Below are positions 39,104 through 48,216 of a DNA stretch of 64,000 nt, one piece after another. The notes under the pieces were generated by a model. That model saw nothing but the letters and a program-made list of their open reading frames with translations. It had not been told where the DNA came from and ran no database searches. A program made the translations under genes and the position numbers. This DNA is from CAVXJN01 sp963762165 (GTDB lineage Bacteria > Pseudomonadota > Gammaproteobacteria > JASBUN01): NCBI GenBank assembly GCA_963762165.1, contig CAVXJN010000003.1, positions 1,488,001 through 1,552,000 of the forward strand, given 5' to 3'. The stretch's first letter is position 1, and every line of letters begins with the position of its first letter.

Positions 39104-40120
39104 TCAGGGCAGCGCAACCAGTGCGGCCTGGTTGCGCCCTCGTTCCTTCGCTTGGTAGAGCGCGCGGTCCGCAATCTCGATGAACTTTTCGAGGCTAGAG
39201 TCCGAGGGGGGCATATAGGTCGCTATGCCTGCGCTGATAGTGACGCTTTGGGCGGTGGTGGAGGCGCTGTGGCGAATGCCCAGCGTCTGCACCAGGGAAC
39301 GGAACCTTTCAGCCACGGATTCCGCGCCGGTGGCATCGGTTTCCGGCAAGACAGCGACAAATTCCTCGCCGCCATAACGCGCAACCAGATCGGTAGGCCG
39401 GTTGACGGCACCAGCCAGGGCCCGGGCGACCCGTTGCAGACATTCGTCGCCCCGTTGGTGGCCGTAGTTGTCGTTGTACAGTTTGAAGAAATCGATATCG
39501 ATCAGAATCAATGACAGAGGTGCCTCCGTGCGTTGGGCGCGAAGCCATTCCCTCTTGATCGTCTCATCGAACTGCCGGCGGTTGGCGATGCCGGTAAGGC
39601 CGTCCAATGAAGACAGGCGCTGCAATTCCGCGTTGGACTTTTCGAGTTGCTTTTGCATCTCGCGCAATGCGAAGAACGCCGCGTCGCGTTCCAGCTGCAT
39701 AAGATAGTGCTTGGTATGAGCGCGGATACGCGCCACTAGTTCGATCTTGTCTGGCAACTTCACCAGATAGTCATTGGCGCCGTTTGAAAAAGCATCGCTC
39801 TTAGTGACCGGATCTTCCTTACTCGAAAGCACGATGATGGGGACATCCTTGGTCAGGTTGTTGGCGCGAAAGAACCGCACCAGTGTCATGCCGTCGATGT
39901 CGGGCATCACCAAGTCTTGAAGGATGATTGTGGCATCGGACTCTAGGGCTTTGGTGATCGCGTCGGAAGGATTGTCGCAGTAGAAGAAGTTGATATCGCT
40001 TTCGGTCTCCAGCATTCTGCGTATGCCTTCGGCGATCATCGCTTGGTCGTCCACCAACAGCACGTTTATTTTTTTTCCGCCGCTCATTTGGCGGCTGAGT
40101 GCTTCCTTGTCGGTGTTCAT
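39104..40120 (-). CDS. wspR: WspR-type response regulator diguanylate cyclase
   Basis: The 338-residue protein joins an N-terminal receiver domain (LLVDDQAM, phospho-acceptor Asp in LQDLVMPDIDG) to a GGDEF domain with active-site GGEEF and the inhibitory site RPTD five residues before it. WspR makes c-di-GMP when phosphorylated by WspE. The ATG at 40118-40120 overlaps the wspF stop by 4 bp, so it is the last gene of the wsp operon. The frame is intact. Confidence 0.93.
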   Translation of the reverse strand: MNTDKEALSRQMSGGKKINVLLVDDQAMIAEGIRRMLETESDINFFYCDNPSDAITKALESDATIILQDLVMPDIDGMTLVRFFRANNLTKDVPIIVLSSKEDPVTKSDAFSNGANDYLVKLPDKIELVARIRAHTKHYLMQLERDAAFFALREMQKQLEKSNAELQRLSSLDGLTGIANRRQFDETIKREWLRAQRTEAPLSLILIDIDFFKLYNDNYGHQRGDECLQRVARALAGAVNRPTDLVARYGGEEFVAVLPETDATGAESVAERFRSLVQTLGIRHSASTTAQSVTISAGIATYMPPSDSSLEKFIEIADRALYQAKERGRNQAALVALP

Positions 40121-41166
40121 GTGGCAATCCCCGTAACGCAGGTTTGTTTTTGATTTGAATCCAGAATATTGCGCCCAATGGCGGCGGCTATTTGGTCGAG
40201 GGGCAACACGTGCTGTGCAGCGCCCAGCGCTACCGCTGCTTTGGGCATTCCCCACACTGCGCAGGTTCGTTGGTCCTGGGCGATCGTCGGCATCCCGCGC
40301 TGACGCAGCGCCAGTAATCCGTTGGCGCCGTCGCGGCCCATGCCGGTCAGGAGTACGCCTACGATCTTGTTGCGCCAATGTTCCGCGGCGCTTTCAAAAA
40401 AAACATTCACGGAAGGTCGATATACATAATCCCGTGGTTCAGGTGTGTAGGCGAGACGTCCGTTGCGTTGCACGACCAGATGGTCCCCGGTACCGGCAAT
40501 CAGCACTTTGCCTCGAGACGGACGGTCGCCCGGCTGTGCGATGCAGACCTTCAGGTCGGTTTGACCATCGAGCCAGTTCGCCATGCCGGCGGAAAACTCA
40601 GGATCCACGTGTTGAATGACGACCACGCCGGCCGGCAGATCGGAGTCGAGACGGGACAGGATGTGAGCCAGGGCGCCGGGGCCTCCTGTCGAGGAGCCCA
40701 GCGCAATCAACGGCAATCCTGTTTCGCAGACAGCGGTATTCGGTTCGGTTTTCGGGGCCGGTAGCGCATGGTTGCGGGCGATCAACTTGCCGATGGTGGT
40801 GAGCTTGCGCAGAAGCGCAGCAAGACTGTTGGTGTCGGAGCCGCGCAACTGCGGCGTGTTGACCGCGTCCAGCGCTCCAGCAGCCATCGCTTCGAATACC
40901 TGGCCGGCGTTACCGGCAACCGACGCCGTGACGATCAGGATGGCACAGGGTGTTTTGGCCATGATACGGCGCGTCGCTTCGACGCCGTCCATATTAGGCA
41001 TTACCAGATCCATAAGAATGAGATCCGGGATATCCTGCTGGCAGCGGGCGACCGCTTCGGTGCCGTCGCGCGCGGTCCAGCAGATCGTGTGTCCGGTATG
41101 GGCGCAGATCGTTTGCGCCAGGACCTGCGCAATCGCGTTCACGTCGTTGACGATCGCAATGCGCAT
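40117..41166 (-). CDS. wspF: WspF-type CheB methylesterase
   Basis: The 349-residue protein has a receiver domain (LILMDLVMPNMDG) and a CheB methylesterase domain with catalytic Ser in LGSSTGGPGAL, His in IQHVDPEF and Asp in LTGMGRDGANG. It demethylates the WspA receptor and so turns the pathway down; in Pseudomonas loss of WspF gives wrinkly colonies. Its start overlaps the wspE stop by one base. Confidence 0.93.
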   Translation of the reverse strand: MRIAIVNDVNAIAQVLAQTICAHTGHTICWTARDGTEAVARCQQDIPDLILMDLVMPNMDGVEATRRIMAKTPCAILIVTASVAGNAGQVFEAMAAGALDAVNTPQLRGSDTNSLAALLRKLTTIGKLIARNHALPAPKTEPNTAVCETGLPLIALGSSTGGPGALAHILSRLDSDLPAGVVVIQHVDPEFSAGMANWLDGQTDLKVCIAQPGDRPSRGKVLIAGTGDHLVVQRNGRLAYTPEPRDYVYRPSVNVFFESAAEHWRNKIVGVLLTGMGRDGANGLLALRQRGMPTIAQDQRTCAVWGMPKAAVALGAAQHVLPLDQIAAAIGRNILDSNQKQTCVTGIAT

Positions 41167-43835
41167 CAGTCCGGTTCTCCAATCAGGTCGACAACCGCTT
41201 CGATGAGCGTGTCGTCGTGGAAACTGCCTTTGGCCAGGTAATAGTCGGCGCCCGCTTCGAGACCGCGTTCCCGGTCTTCCTGCCGGTCCTTGTAGGAAAC
41301 GATCATGACCGGCAACTTGCGCAGCTTGGGGTCGCTTTTGATCATGGTGACCAGTTCGATACCATTCATTCGCGGCATGTCGACGTCGCTGATGATGAGA
41401 TCGTATTCATTGACTCGCACGGTATTCCAGCCGTCCATACCATCGACTGCGACATCGACCCGATAGCCGCGTGACTCGAGCAATTTGCGTTCGACTTCCC
41501 GTACGGTGAGCGAGTCGTCTACCACCAGAATCCTGCTTCGTTCCCGACTGTCATCCTGTCCGGCACCGCTGAGTTTATGTAGTCGGCGACGGGAAACCAG
41601 ATTTTCGATCGACTGCTGCATGTCATCGACGTCGACGATCAATAGCGGAGTGCCATCGTCTGTGATGGCTGCCGCGGCGATATCCTGAATTTTTCCAAGC
41701 CGCGGATCGATGGTGTGTACCGCAAGTTCGCGTTCGCCCAGAAATCTGTCGACGACCACGCCATAACTACGGCTGCGTCCGCCGATCACCACTACGGGCA
41801 GAACCGCATCCGGGCCGCCGCCCGCGGCTTGATCGAATACCTGGCCGCCGTATACCAAACCGATGTGGCGGCCGTCGCTCGTGGTTACGAACTGCCGGTC
41901 TTCCAATGTTTGTACGGCATCGCGAGGGATGCGGAGAATATTTTCGATCCGGGCAAGGGGGAATGCGTACAGTTCGCCGCCCACCTCAACTGTCAGAGTG
42001 CGTAGGACCGAGAGCGTCAGCGGCAACTGGAGTTGGATGCGCATTCCCTGGCCGGCGGCACTGCTGGCACGGATATGACCGCGCATTTCCTGCACCGCGT
42101 CGTGAACGACATCGAGGCCGACGCCACGACCCGAGATCTCGGAAATCGATTCGCGGGTAGAGAACGCGGGCAAAAACAGGAAATCCAACAACTCGGTTTC
42201 CGAGAGTTCCGCGGCCATGCGCTCGTTGACCATGTTGTTGCGAACGATCTTCGATCTCAGCGCGTCCATGTCGACGCCGCGACCATCGTCGGACACCACT
42301 ACGGTGAGCATTCCGGCACTGTGATAGGCTTCCAGGAGAATCGAACCATACGCCGGTTTTCCGGCTGCGGTGCGTTCGGCTGGCGACTCGATGCCGTGGT
42401 CGATCGCGTTGCGCAGGATATGATTCAGCGGCGCCTCGATCTTCTCCAGGATATCGCGATCCACCTGGGTGTCGCGGCCGCGAATCACCAGCTCGACCTG
42501 CTTTTCCAGGCTGCGGGCGACGTCGCGCACCAGCCGCGGGAAGCCCTGCACCCCATCGCCGAAGGGACGCATGCGGCTGGAGATGACTTCGTGGTTCAAG
42601 CGGTTCGACACGTTGCTCGCGCGACGATCGAACTCCTCCAGCTCCGTCAGCCGCTGTGCCATGTTGTGACGGCAGTCGTAGGCGAGCTTTTGCGCGTCGT
42701 CGAGCAGGTTGCTGGCGAGATCGCTCAGCTTGTTCTGGTCCACCACGGCACGGAGACGGTCGATGACGGCGATCAAATCGTTGTGGCGCTTCTTCAGTCC
42801 CAACAGTGAGTCCGCGTACACACGTACCCAGCGGCTGGTTACGGTCAGTTCGCCGGTCAGTCCGACCAGGCGATTGGCACGCTCGGCGCTTATGCGCACG
42901 ACCCGGGAAGTCGCGGCGGACGTCGCAGGTTCGCTCTCGCGCTTCGGGGTGCAGGTGGGCTCGCGAACCGGTGTCGGCGGTGTTCGCCCCGGAGCGCATA
43001 GTGCGGCGATGGACGCGGTGAGTTCGGGGGCGACTTGCGCCTCTGGGTTGTCCACGAGTTCGGTGCCAAGGCCGCGCAGCGCGTCGGTGCCGGCGAGCAG
43101 TAAATCGATGTCGGCGGGCTGCAATTGCAACGCGTGCTTTTGTGCGGCGACAAAGCAATCTTCCATGGCGTGCGCGAGTTGCACGGCGGGCGACACCCCG
43201 ATCATGCGCGCGGCGCCTTTGATGGAATGTGCCGCCCGCATCAACCGCTCCAGCGCCGCAGCATCCTGCGGTTCCTGTTCCAAAATCAGCAAAGACTCGC
43301 CGAGGGAATCGGTTTGCGCCTCGATTTCGGCGCAGAACAAATCCAGCATTCCGGAGTCAGCTGCCGCTGCCGGGGCGGGTTTGGTCGGCGCAGGTTTGGG
43401 CGCGGACGTGGATGCGGTGGCTGCCGGAGCGGCATCGTGGTGTTCAAGCAACGCGTCGATGACGGTGGTAAATGAGTCCACCTCGCGGCCCAGAGCGTCG
43501 TCCTGCTGACTTTCCTCGACGCCGATGCGTGCCAGTAGATCGACCCCCTGTAGCACCGCCGCGGTCGATTCGCCGTACAAGTCCAGTTTCCCCTGGCTGG
43601 CCGCCGCGAAAACGTTCTCCAATGCCTGAGCGAGTTCCGCTGCCAGCCCGGCCCCCACCAGGCGTGCTGCGCCTTTGACCGAGTGGGCAGCGCGCTTCAA
43701 GTGCTGCGCCACCTCCGGGTCGTGGTGATCGCGCCCTGGAGCCTCCAGTTCCGCACGCATACTCGCGGTGTGGCTCGCCACTTCAGCCCGAAACAGTTCG
43801 AGCATCGATTCGTCGGTGAAACCGCTGCCAGCCAT
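41166..43835 (-). CDS. wspE: WspE-type hybrid CheA histidine kinase with two Hpt domains
   Basis: The 889-residue kinase has two Hpt domains (HSVKGAARLVG near residue 50 and HSIKGAARMIG near residue 210), a dimerisation region, the HATPase domain (LNHILRNAIDHGIESPAERT, VSDDGRGVDMDALR, SGRGVGLDVVHDAV), a CheW-like domain and a C-terminal receiver (ILVVDDSLTVREVERKLL, ISDVDMPRMNGIELV). The second Hpt is separated by an Ala/Pro-rich linker. It phosphorylates WspR and WspF. Confidence 0.93.
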   Translation of the reverse strand: MAGSGFTDESMLELFRAEVASHTASMRAELEAPGRDHHDPEVAQHLKRAAHSVKGAARLVGAGLAAELAQALENVFAAASQGKLDLYGESTAAVLQGVDLLARIGVEESQQDDALGREVDSFTTVIDALLEHHDAAPAATASTSAPKPAPTKPAPAAAADSGMLDLFCAEIEAQTDSLGESLLILEQEPQDAAALERLMRAAHSIKGAARMIGVSPAVQLAHAMEDCFVAAQKHALQLQPADIDLLLAGTDALRGLGTELVDNPEAQVAPELTASIAALCAPGRTPPTPVREPTCTPKRESEPATSAATSRVVRISAERANRLVGLTGELTVTSRWVRVYADSLLGLKKRHNDLIAVIDRLRAVVDQNKLSDLASNLLDDAQKLAYDCRHNMAQRLTELEEFDRRASNVSNRLNHEVISSRMRPFGDGVQGFPRLVRDVARSLEKQVELVIRGRDTQVDRDILEKIEAPLNHILRNAIDHGIESPAERTAAGKPAYGSILLEAYHSAGMLTVVVSDDGRGVDMDALRSKIVRNNMVNERMAAELSETELLDFLFLPAFSTRESISEISGRGVGLDVVHDAVQEMRGHIRASSAAGQGMRIQLQLPLTLSVLRTLTVEVGGELYAFPLARIENILRIPRDAVQTLEDRQFVTTSDGRHIGLVYGGQVFDQAAGGGPDAVLPVVVIGGRSRSYGVVVDRFLGERELAVHTIDPRLGKIQDIAAAAITDDGTPLLIVDVDDMQQSIENLVSRRRLHKLSGAGQDDSRERSRILVVDDSLTVREVERKLLESRGYRVDVAVDGMDGWNTVRVNEYDLIISDVDMPRMNGIELVTMIKSDPKLRKLPVMIVSYKDRQEDRERGLEAGADYYLAKGSFHDDTLIEAVVDLIGEPD

Positions 43836-43836
43836 A

Positions 43837-44517
43837 TTAGCTCAACCTGCTACGCAAAGCGCTGAACAGCAAATCAGGGTCGAGGAGCCCCGTGTTGGTG
43901 GTGCCGATGCGCAATACTCCCGTGATAAAGGTTCCGGACTCATTGGTGATGTTCGACGGCGGCTCGGAGACATCTTCTTTGGCGAAACGGTGTACGGCGC
44001 GGGCTTCGCTGACCGGAAACACGTAGCGTTCCCCGTCCCGTTCCATGACCACGATGCGTTGGTGAATCTTGCGGCCCGCTTGGGGCGGCAGCTCGGATTT
44101 TTCGAGACCGAACAGAAAACCGAGAGAAACGCACAATTGTAGTTCGCCGCGGATATTGACCAAGCCGCGCAGCACTTTGCTGTGGTTGTGGGGTACGCGA
44201 TGGATGCCGCGAATCTCTGTGACTTCGCTGAGCACCTCAGTCGGGAGTGCGAACCACTCATCGCCGAGTCGGAATACGAATGCCGACTCCATTTGGCGGG
44301 CGCCATCGTCCTTCTGCTGGCGCAGATTCTCGGTCCACTGTCGGCGGTAATCGGGAGGTGCTTCGCGATCCAGCAACTGTTTACCGGCATTGGCGTAGAC
44401 TTCGCAATTCTGGCAATGAACCACTTCGGCCAGTCGCGGGCAGTTCTTGACTTCGCGTGCCCACACTCCGATTCGGTTCCAGCAGTCGTCCCATTGCATT
44501 GTCGCTTCCATGGTCAC
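43837..44517 (-). CDS. wspD: WspD-type CheW adaptor
   Basis: The 226-residue protein has an N-terminal extension with a Cys pair (VVHCQNCEVYANAGK) typical of WspD and a C-terminal CheW domain (FRLGDEWFALPTEVLSEV, HRVPHNHSKVLRGLVNIRGE). It couples receptor and kinase. It ends 1 bp before wspE. Confidence 0.9.
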   Translation of the reverse strand: MTMEATMQWDDCWNRIGVWAREVKNCPRLAEVVHCQNCEVYANAGKQLLDREAPPDYRRQWTENLRQQKDDGARQMESAFVFRLGDEWFALPTEVLSEVTEIRGIHRVPHNHSKVLRGLVNIRGELQLCVSLGFLFGLEKSELPPQAGRKIHQRIVVMERDGERYVFPVSEARAVHRFAKEDVSEPPSNITNESGTFITGVLRIGTTNTGLLDPDLLFSALRSRLS

Positions 44518-44532
44518 GATGAGGATCCTCCG

Positions 44533-45768
44533 TTATCCATCCAACTCTTGCGGTGCCGCGCGTTGAGCACGTAGGCGCATTTGGGCGCTGGCGTCGTGAT
44601 CGCCTCTTTGATGCAACAACAACGCCAGTTGCACCAGGCATTCGTAGTGTTTCGGATTCAGATACAGAGAACGGCGCAGTGCCGTCTCGGCCGCATCCAG
44701 GTCGCCTTCCGCCATTCGTATCGTGCCGAGGAGCCAATATGCGTCCTCCTGCCGATCGGGATAATCCAGGCGTGTCTCGCACAGTTCGCGTGCCTCATCG
44801 AGCCGCCCGAGGTCTGCAAGTTGCCGCGCCAACTCCAACGGATCGGCCGGCGCTGGCGGAGGCGCGGCTCTGGGTTGGCATCGGTGCTGCACGGAGCGCG
44901 GTGCGGACTGCCGCCGAGCGTCGAGCGCGCTGCGCGCAGCCGCGGACGTGGGCGCCGATTTCGGCTTGGCCGGCCCGTTGCGGAATGCGAATCCGGATGC
45001 ATGACCGGCGCTTTGAAACAGTTCCATCGGCACCGTTCCGCACTCGGCATGGCCCACGAACAGCAAGCCATGGGGCGCCAGGAGACGTTGCAAGGTGGGA
45101 TAGGCGAGGGACCTGGCTTGGTCGTCGAAATAAATCATCAGATTGCGGCAGAAAATCACGTCGTAACGCGCCGCTGTAGACTGGAAGTCGGGGTCGAGCA
45201 GATTGCCATGGATGAAGTTCACCAGGTTGCGGACGGTTTCGGAGATCTTGAAGCGCACCCCATCCGGATGGAAATAGCGGGCCAGAATTTCCGGGTCCTG
45301 TTCGCCGCGGAAAGAGTGGGCACCGAAATTGCCGGCAAGGGCGAAGTCGAGTGCGCGGCGGCTGATGTCGGCTGCATCGACCTGGATGCGTTGGGCGGGG
45401 ATACGCCGGCGCTTCAAGAACGTCATCGCGATGGAATAAGGTTCTTCGCCGGTGGCACAGGGAATGCTGAGCGCGCGCAGCGGCAGCGTCGGCCGTGCCG
45501 CTGCTGCAATCCGAGCGCGAAATTTTTCAGCAATTGAAACGGTTTGTTGTCGCGGAAAAACCAGGTTTCCGGAATGACGACCGTCTCGATCAATTGCGTC
45601 AGTTCGTCGCCGCAGCGGTGCAAGCAGTGCACATATTCCTTCACGGAGCCGATTTCGCGACTGGCCATGCGCCGTCCCACCGCGCTGCTGATTGCGCTGC
45701 GACCCGACGCTTTCGGTGTGAAGACCGATGCGCTGCCGCAGAATTTGTTCGATGTGTTCCAATGGCAT
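44533..45768 (-). CDS. wspC: WspC-type CheR methyltransferase with TPR tail, frameshifted
   Basis: CheR-type features: ELTQLIETVVIPETWFFRDN (in a shifted frame around 45540-45640), then SIPCATGEEPYSIAMT, the SAM-binding motif, and VIFCRNLMIYFDD. The C-terminal part after a Pro/Ala linker has TPR repeats (DAYWLLGTIRMAEGDLDAAE). Two frame changes near 45690 and 45510 break the N-terminal third. It methylates the WspA receptor. Confidence 0.88.
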   Translation of the reverse strand: MPLEHIEQILRQRIGLHTESVGSQRNQQRGGTAHGQSRNRLREGICALLAPLRRRTDAIDRDGRHSGNLVFPRQQTVSIAEKFRARIAAAARPTLPLRALSIPCATGEEPYSIAMTFLKRRRIPAQRIQVDAADISRRALDFALAGNFGAHSFRGEQDPEILARYFHPDGVRFKISETVRNLVNFIHGNLLDPDFQSTAARYDVIFCRNLMIYFDDQARSLAYPTLQRLLAPHGLLFVGHAECGTVPMELFQSAGHASGFAFRNGPAKPKSAPTSAAARSALDARRQSAPRSVQHRCQPRAAPPPAPADPLELARQLADLGRLDEARELCETRLDYPDRQEDAYWLLGTIRMAEGDLDAAETALRRSLYLNPKHYECLVQLALLLHQRGDHDASAQMRLRAQRAAPQELDG

Positions 45769-45808
45769 CCTTGTGCTACCTCGAAACGTTGGCGACGCTT
45801 ATATGCGT

Positions 45809-46309
45809 TCAACCCTGAGCCAACGCGTCGGTTGCGCACTGCGCGTCGCTGCGATTGAACAACCGTTCGGCCACCTGCGCTGGCAATAATTTGGTTGACG
45901 TCCACCATCTGCAGCAGGCCTTGTTCGTGGTGGTACACGCCGCCCAGGAACGGCGCTGCCGGAACATCGACGCCGGAGTCCTGGAATGCATTCGGATCCA
46001 GGCGCACGGTCTGGGTGGTGCGCTCCGCAATCAGATCCGAGCGGTTGAACGGTTGCCGAGCCGGTGGCATAGGAAACCACGACAATACGAGTGCTCATGG
46101 AACATCCCGCACTGCGGCCCTCGAAAATCTGGCATAAATCCACTGCCGGGGTCGCTTGGCCGCGGTAGTCGAATACTCCTGCGACCCACGATTCGGCCAG
46201 CGGGATCGGCTTGAGTTCGACCAGCGGCACGATTTCCAGGATCTGCTCGACGCCGGTGGCGTAGAGTTCCGCAGCCGATCTGGAATGTGAGCAGTAGTTT
46301 TCGGTTCAT
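45809..46309 (-). CDS. wspB: WspB-type CheW adaptor, frameshifted
   Basis: Starts MNRKLLLTFQIG and continues in another frame with VPLVELKPIPLAESWVAGV and FDYRGQATPAVDLCQIF, standard CheW strands, and then GVYHHEQGLLQMVDVNQI. Frame changes near 46275, 46060 and 45890. The corrected frame ends CATDALAQG at 45809. WspB and WspD are both CheW-like scaffold proteins. Confidence 0.82.
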
Positions 46310-46311
46310 GC

Positions 46312-48100
46312 TCAGTGATTCCGCGCGGACTTTGAAGCGGGCGACCCCGGCTTGCAGGTCATAGGCGGCTTCTTTCAGTTGTTCCACCGAATCGTGGGAC
46401 TGGCGCAGGGACTCGGCGGTTTGCTGTGTCGTTTCATTGAGCTGCGACATGCTTTCGCTGATCTGCGCCGCGGCTTCCGATTGCGCGTGCATGCCTTCGG
46501 TCACGGTTTCGAAGCGCGGCGTCAGGGTGTGGACTTGCTCGATGATTTGCGCCAGTCGCGAGCTGACCTGGGCGACTTCGGCAACGCCACGGCCTACCTG
46601 GTCGGAAAATTTGTCCATACCCATGACGCCTGCGGAAACCGCGGATTGCATTTCCTTGACCATCTGTTCGATGTCCCAGGTGGCCGCACCGGTTTGGTCA
46701 GCCAAGCGGCGGATTTCGCTCGCCACCACGGCAAATCCGCGGCCGTAGTCGCCGGCCTTTTCCGCTTCGATGGCGGCGTTGAGGGACAGCAAGTTGGTCT
46801 GATCGGCGACTTTGTTGATGGTGGTTACCACGGTGCCGATGTTGCCTGCCTTTTCGTTGAGCACCGCCAGCTTGGCGCCAATGGCGTCAGTGGCGGCGCG
46901 CATCTGATGCATGGCCGTCTCCATCGCCGCCAGCGCGTGTTGCCCATCGGCTGCCGACGCCGCGGTGTGCTCGGCGACATCGCGCACTTCGTCCATGGTG
47001 TGCACCAGTTCTTTGGCAGTGGCGGAAATTTCGGCAACGCTGGCGACGATTTCGCTGGTGCTGGCGGCCTGTTCGGCGGTCGCGGCTTCCTGTTCGCGCG
47101 CGGTGGCCGCGATCTGGGTGGCGGAAGAAGCGACCTGGATGCCCGCTTGTTGTACTTGGGTGACCAGGCCGCTCAGATTCTCGAGCATGTGGCCGATGCC
47201 GGCGGCCAGTTCGTCCATCGCTTCGCTGCCGTCGCCCGCTTCGATGCGGGCGGAAAGATCGCCGCGTTCGGCGCGCCGTACTGCAGCCAGGACACGGTCA
47301 ACCTTGCGGCGCAGATTCTGTTCCGCTTTTTGTTGATTCTGAATCGCCTGCTGCAACGCGCGGGCCATGGCGTCGAACGTTTCGGCCACGGTTTCGACTT
47401 CATCGTCGCGTCCATGTTCGATGCTGGCGAGGTCGTGGTGATCGGCGCCCACCAGACCGTCGAGGGTGGCGGCCATGGTCGTGACACCGCGGGCGATGGT
47501 CTGTTTGAGCGGCCGGATGATGCCCCGATTCAGGCCCAGCATCAGCAGTAGCACGGCGCTCATTGCCAGCACCAGACTGATAATGACCGCGATCGCCGTG
47601 TCGCGGGTTTTGCCAACGAGCGCTTCGCCTGCATCGCGGATGGCCGTCAGTTGTCGGTTTTCCAATGCCTGTAGCTTTTGTGCCAGTTCGGCCAGGGTGG
47701 TGTGCGCCGCGGGCGGCGGCATGTCGGTGACCGTCCGTAAACCCTGTGCGACCTCGAATGCCACGTGCTGGTCGCGCGGATCGCTGAGCAGGTTCTGGAG
47801 TTCGGACGCCAGCGCCCGTGCCCGGGCGATGGCGCGCGCCGAGCCGGGAGTCAGGATTTCGGCTTGCGCGGCAGTCTGCATGGCGGCGTCGCCAATCGCC
47901 GCGCGCAGTGCCAAGGCGTTGAATGCCGCCGGCTGGTATTGCTTGACCACCCGTTGGGCGTCGCCGCCTACTGTCGTGACGTTCCAAAGGGTCTGCAGAC
48001 CGATCAGGGCGAGCAGGATCAACACCACGGCAAAACCCGCGCGCATCTTTTGACGGGTGCTTAATGTCTTGAGTTTGTTGGTTATTATTGTCATCGCCAT
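46312..48100 (-). CDS. wspA: WspA-type methyl-accepting chemotaxis receptor
   Basis: First gene of the operon. Two membrane segments (about residues 18-38 and 175-197) frame a periplasmic domain; a HAMP region and a long cytoplasmic coiled coil follow, with the receptor tip NKVADQTNLLSLNAAIEAEK and FAVVASEIRRLAD. It senses surface contact in Pseudomonas. As printed, the frame runs into wspB without a stop; a TGA at 46312-46314 two bases before the wspB ATG lies in another frame, so one indel near the 3' end is likely. Start ATG at 48098-48100; 48094 is also possible. Confidence 0.9.
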
Positions 48101-48216
48101 CAAATTTAAAGCTGCTGATCCGGACACGGCGACAGGCTGCGCACGCCGCGCATTCAACCTTACTAGCGGCCGGCGGGAGCTACGTCTTTAGCAGCAAATC
48201 AATGGGATAGGGGTGA

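Noticed and set aside
46352..47551. 399-codon open frame antisense to wspA
   Set aside because: Gly/Val-rich shadow of the receptor coiled coil.
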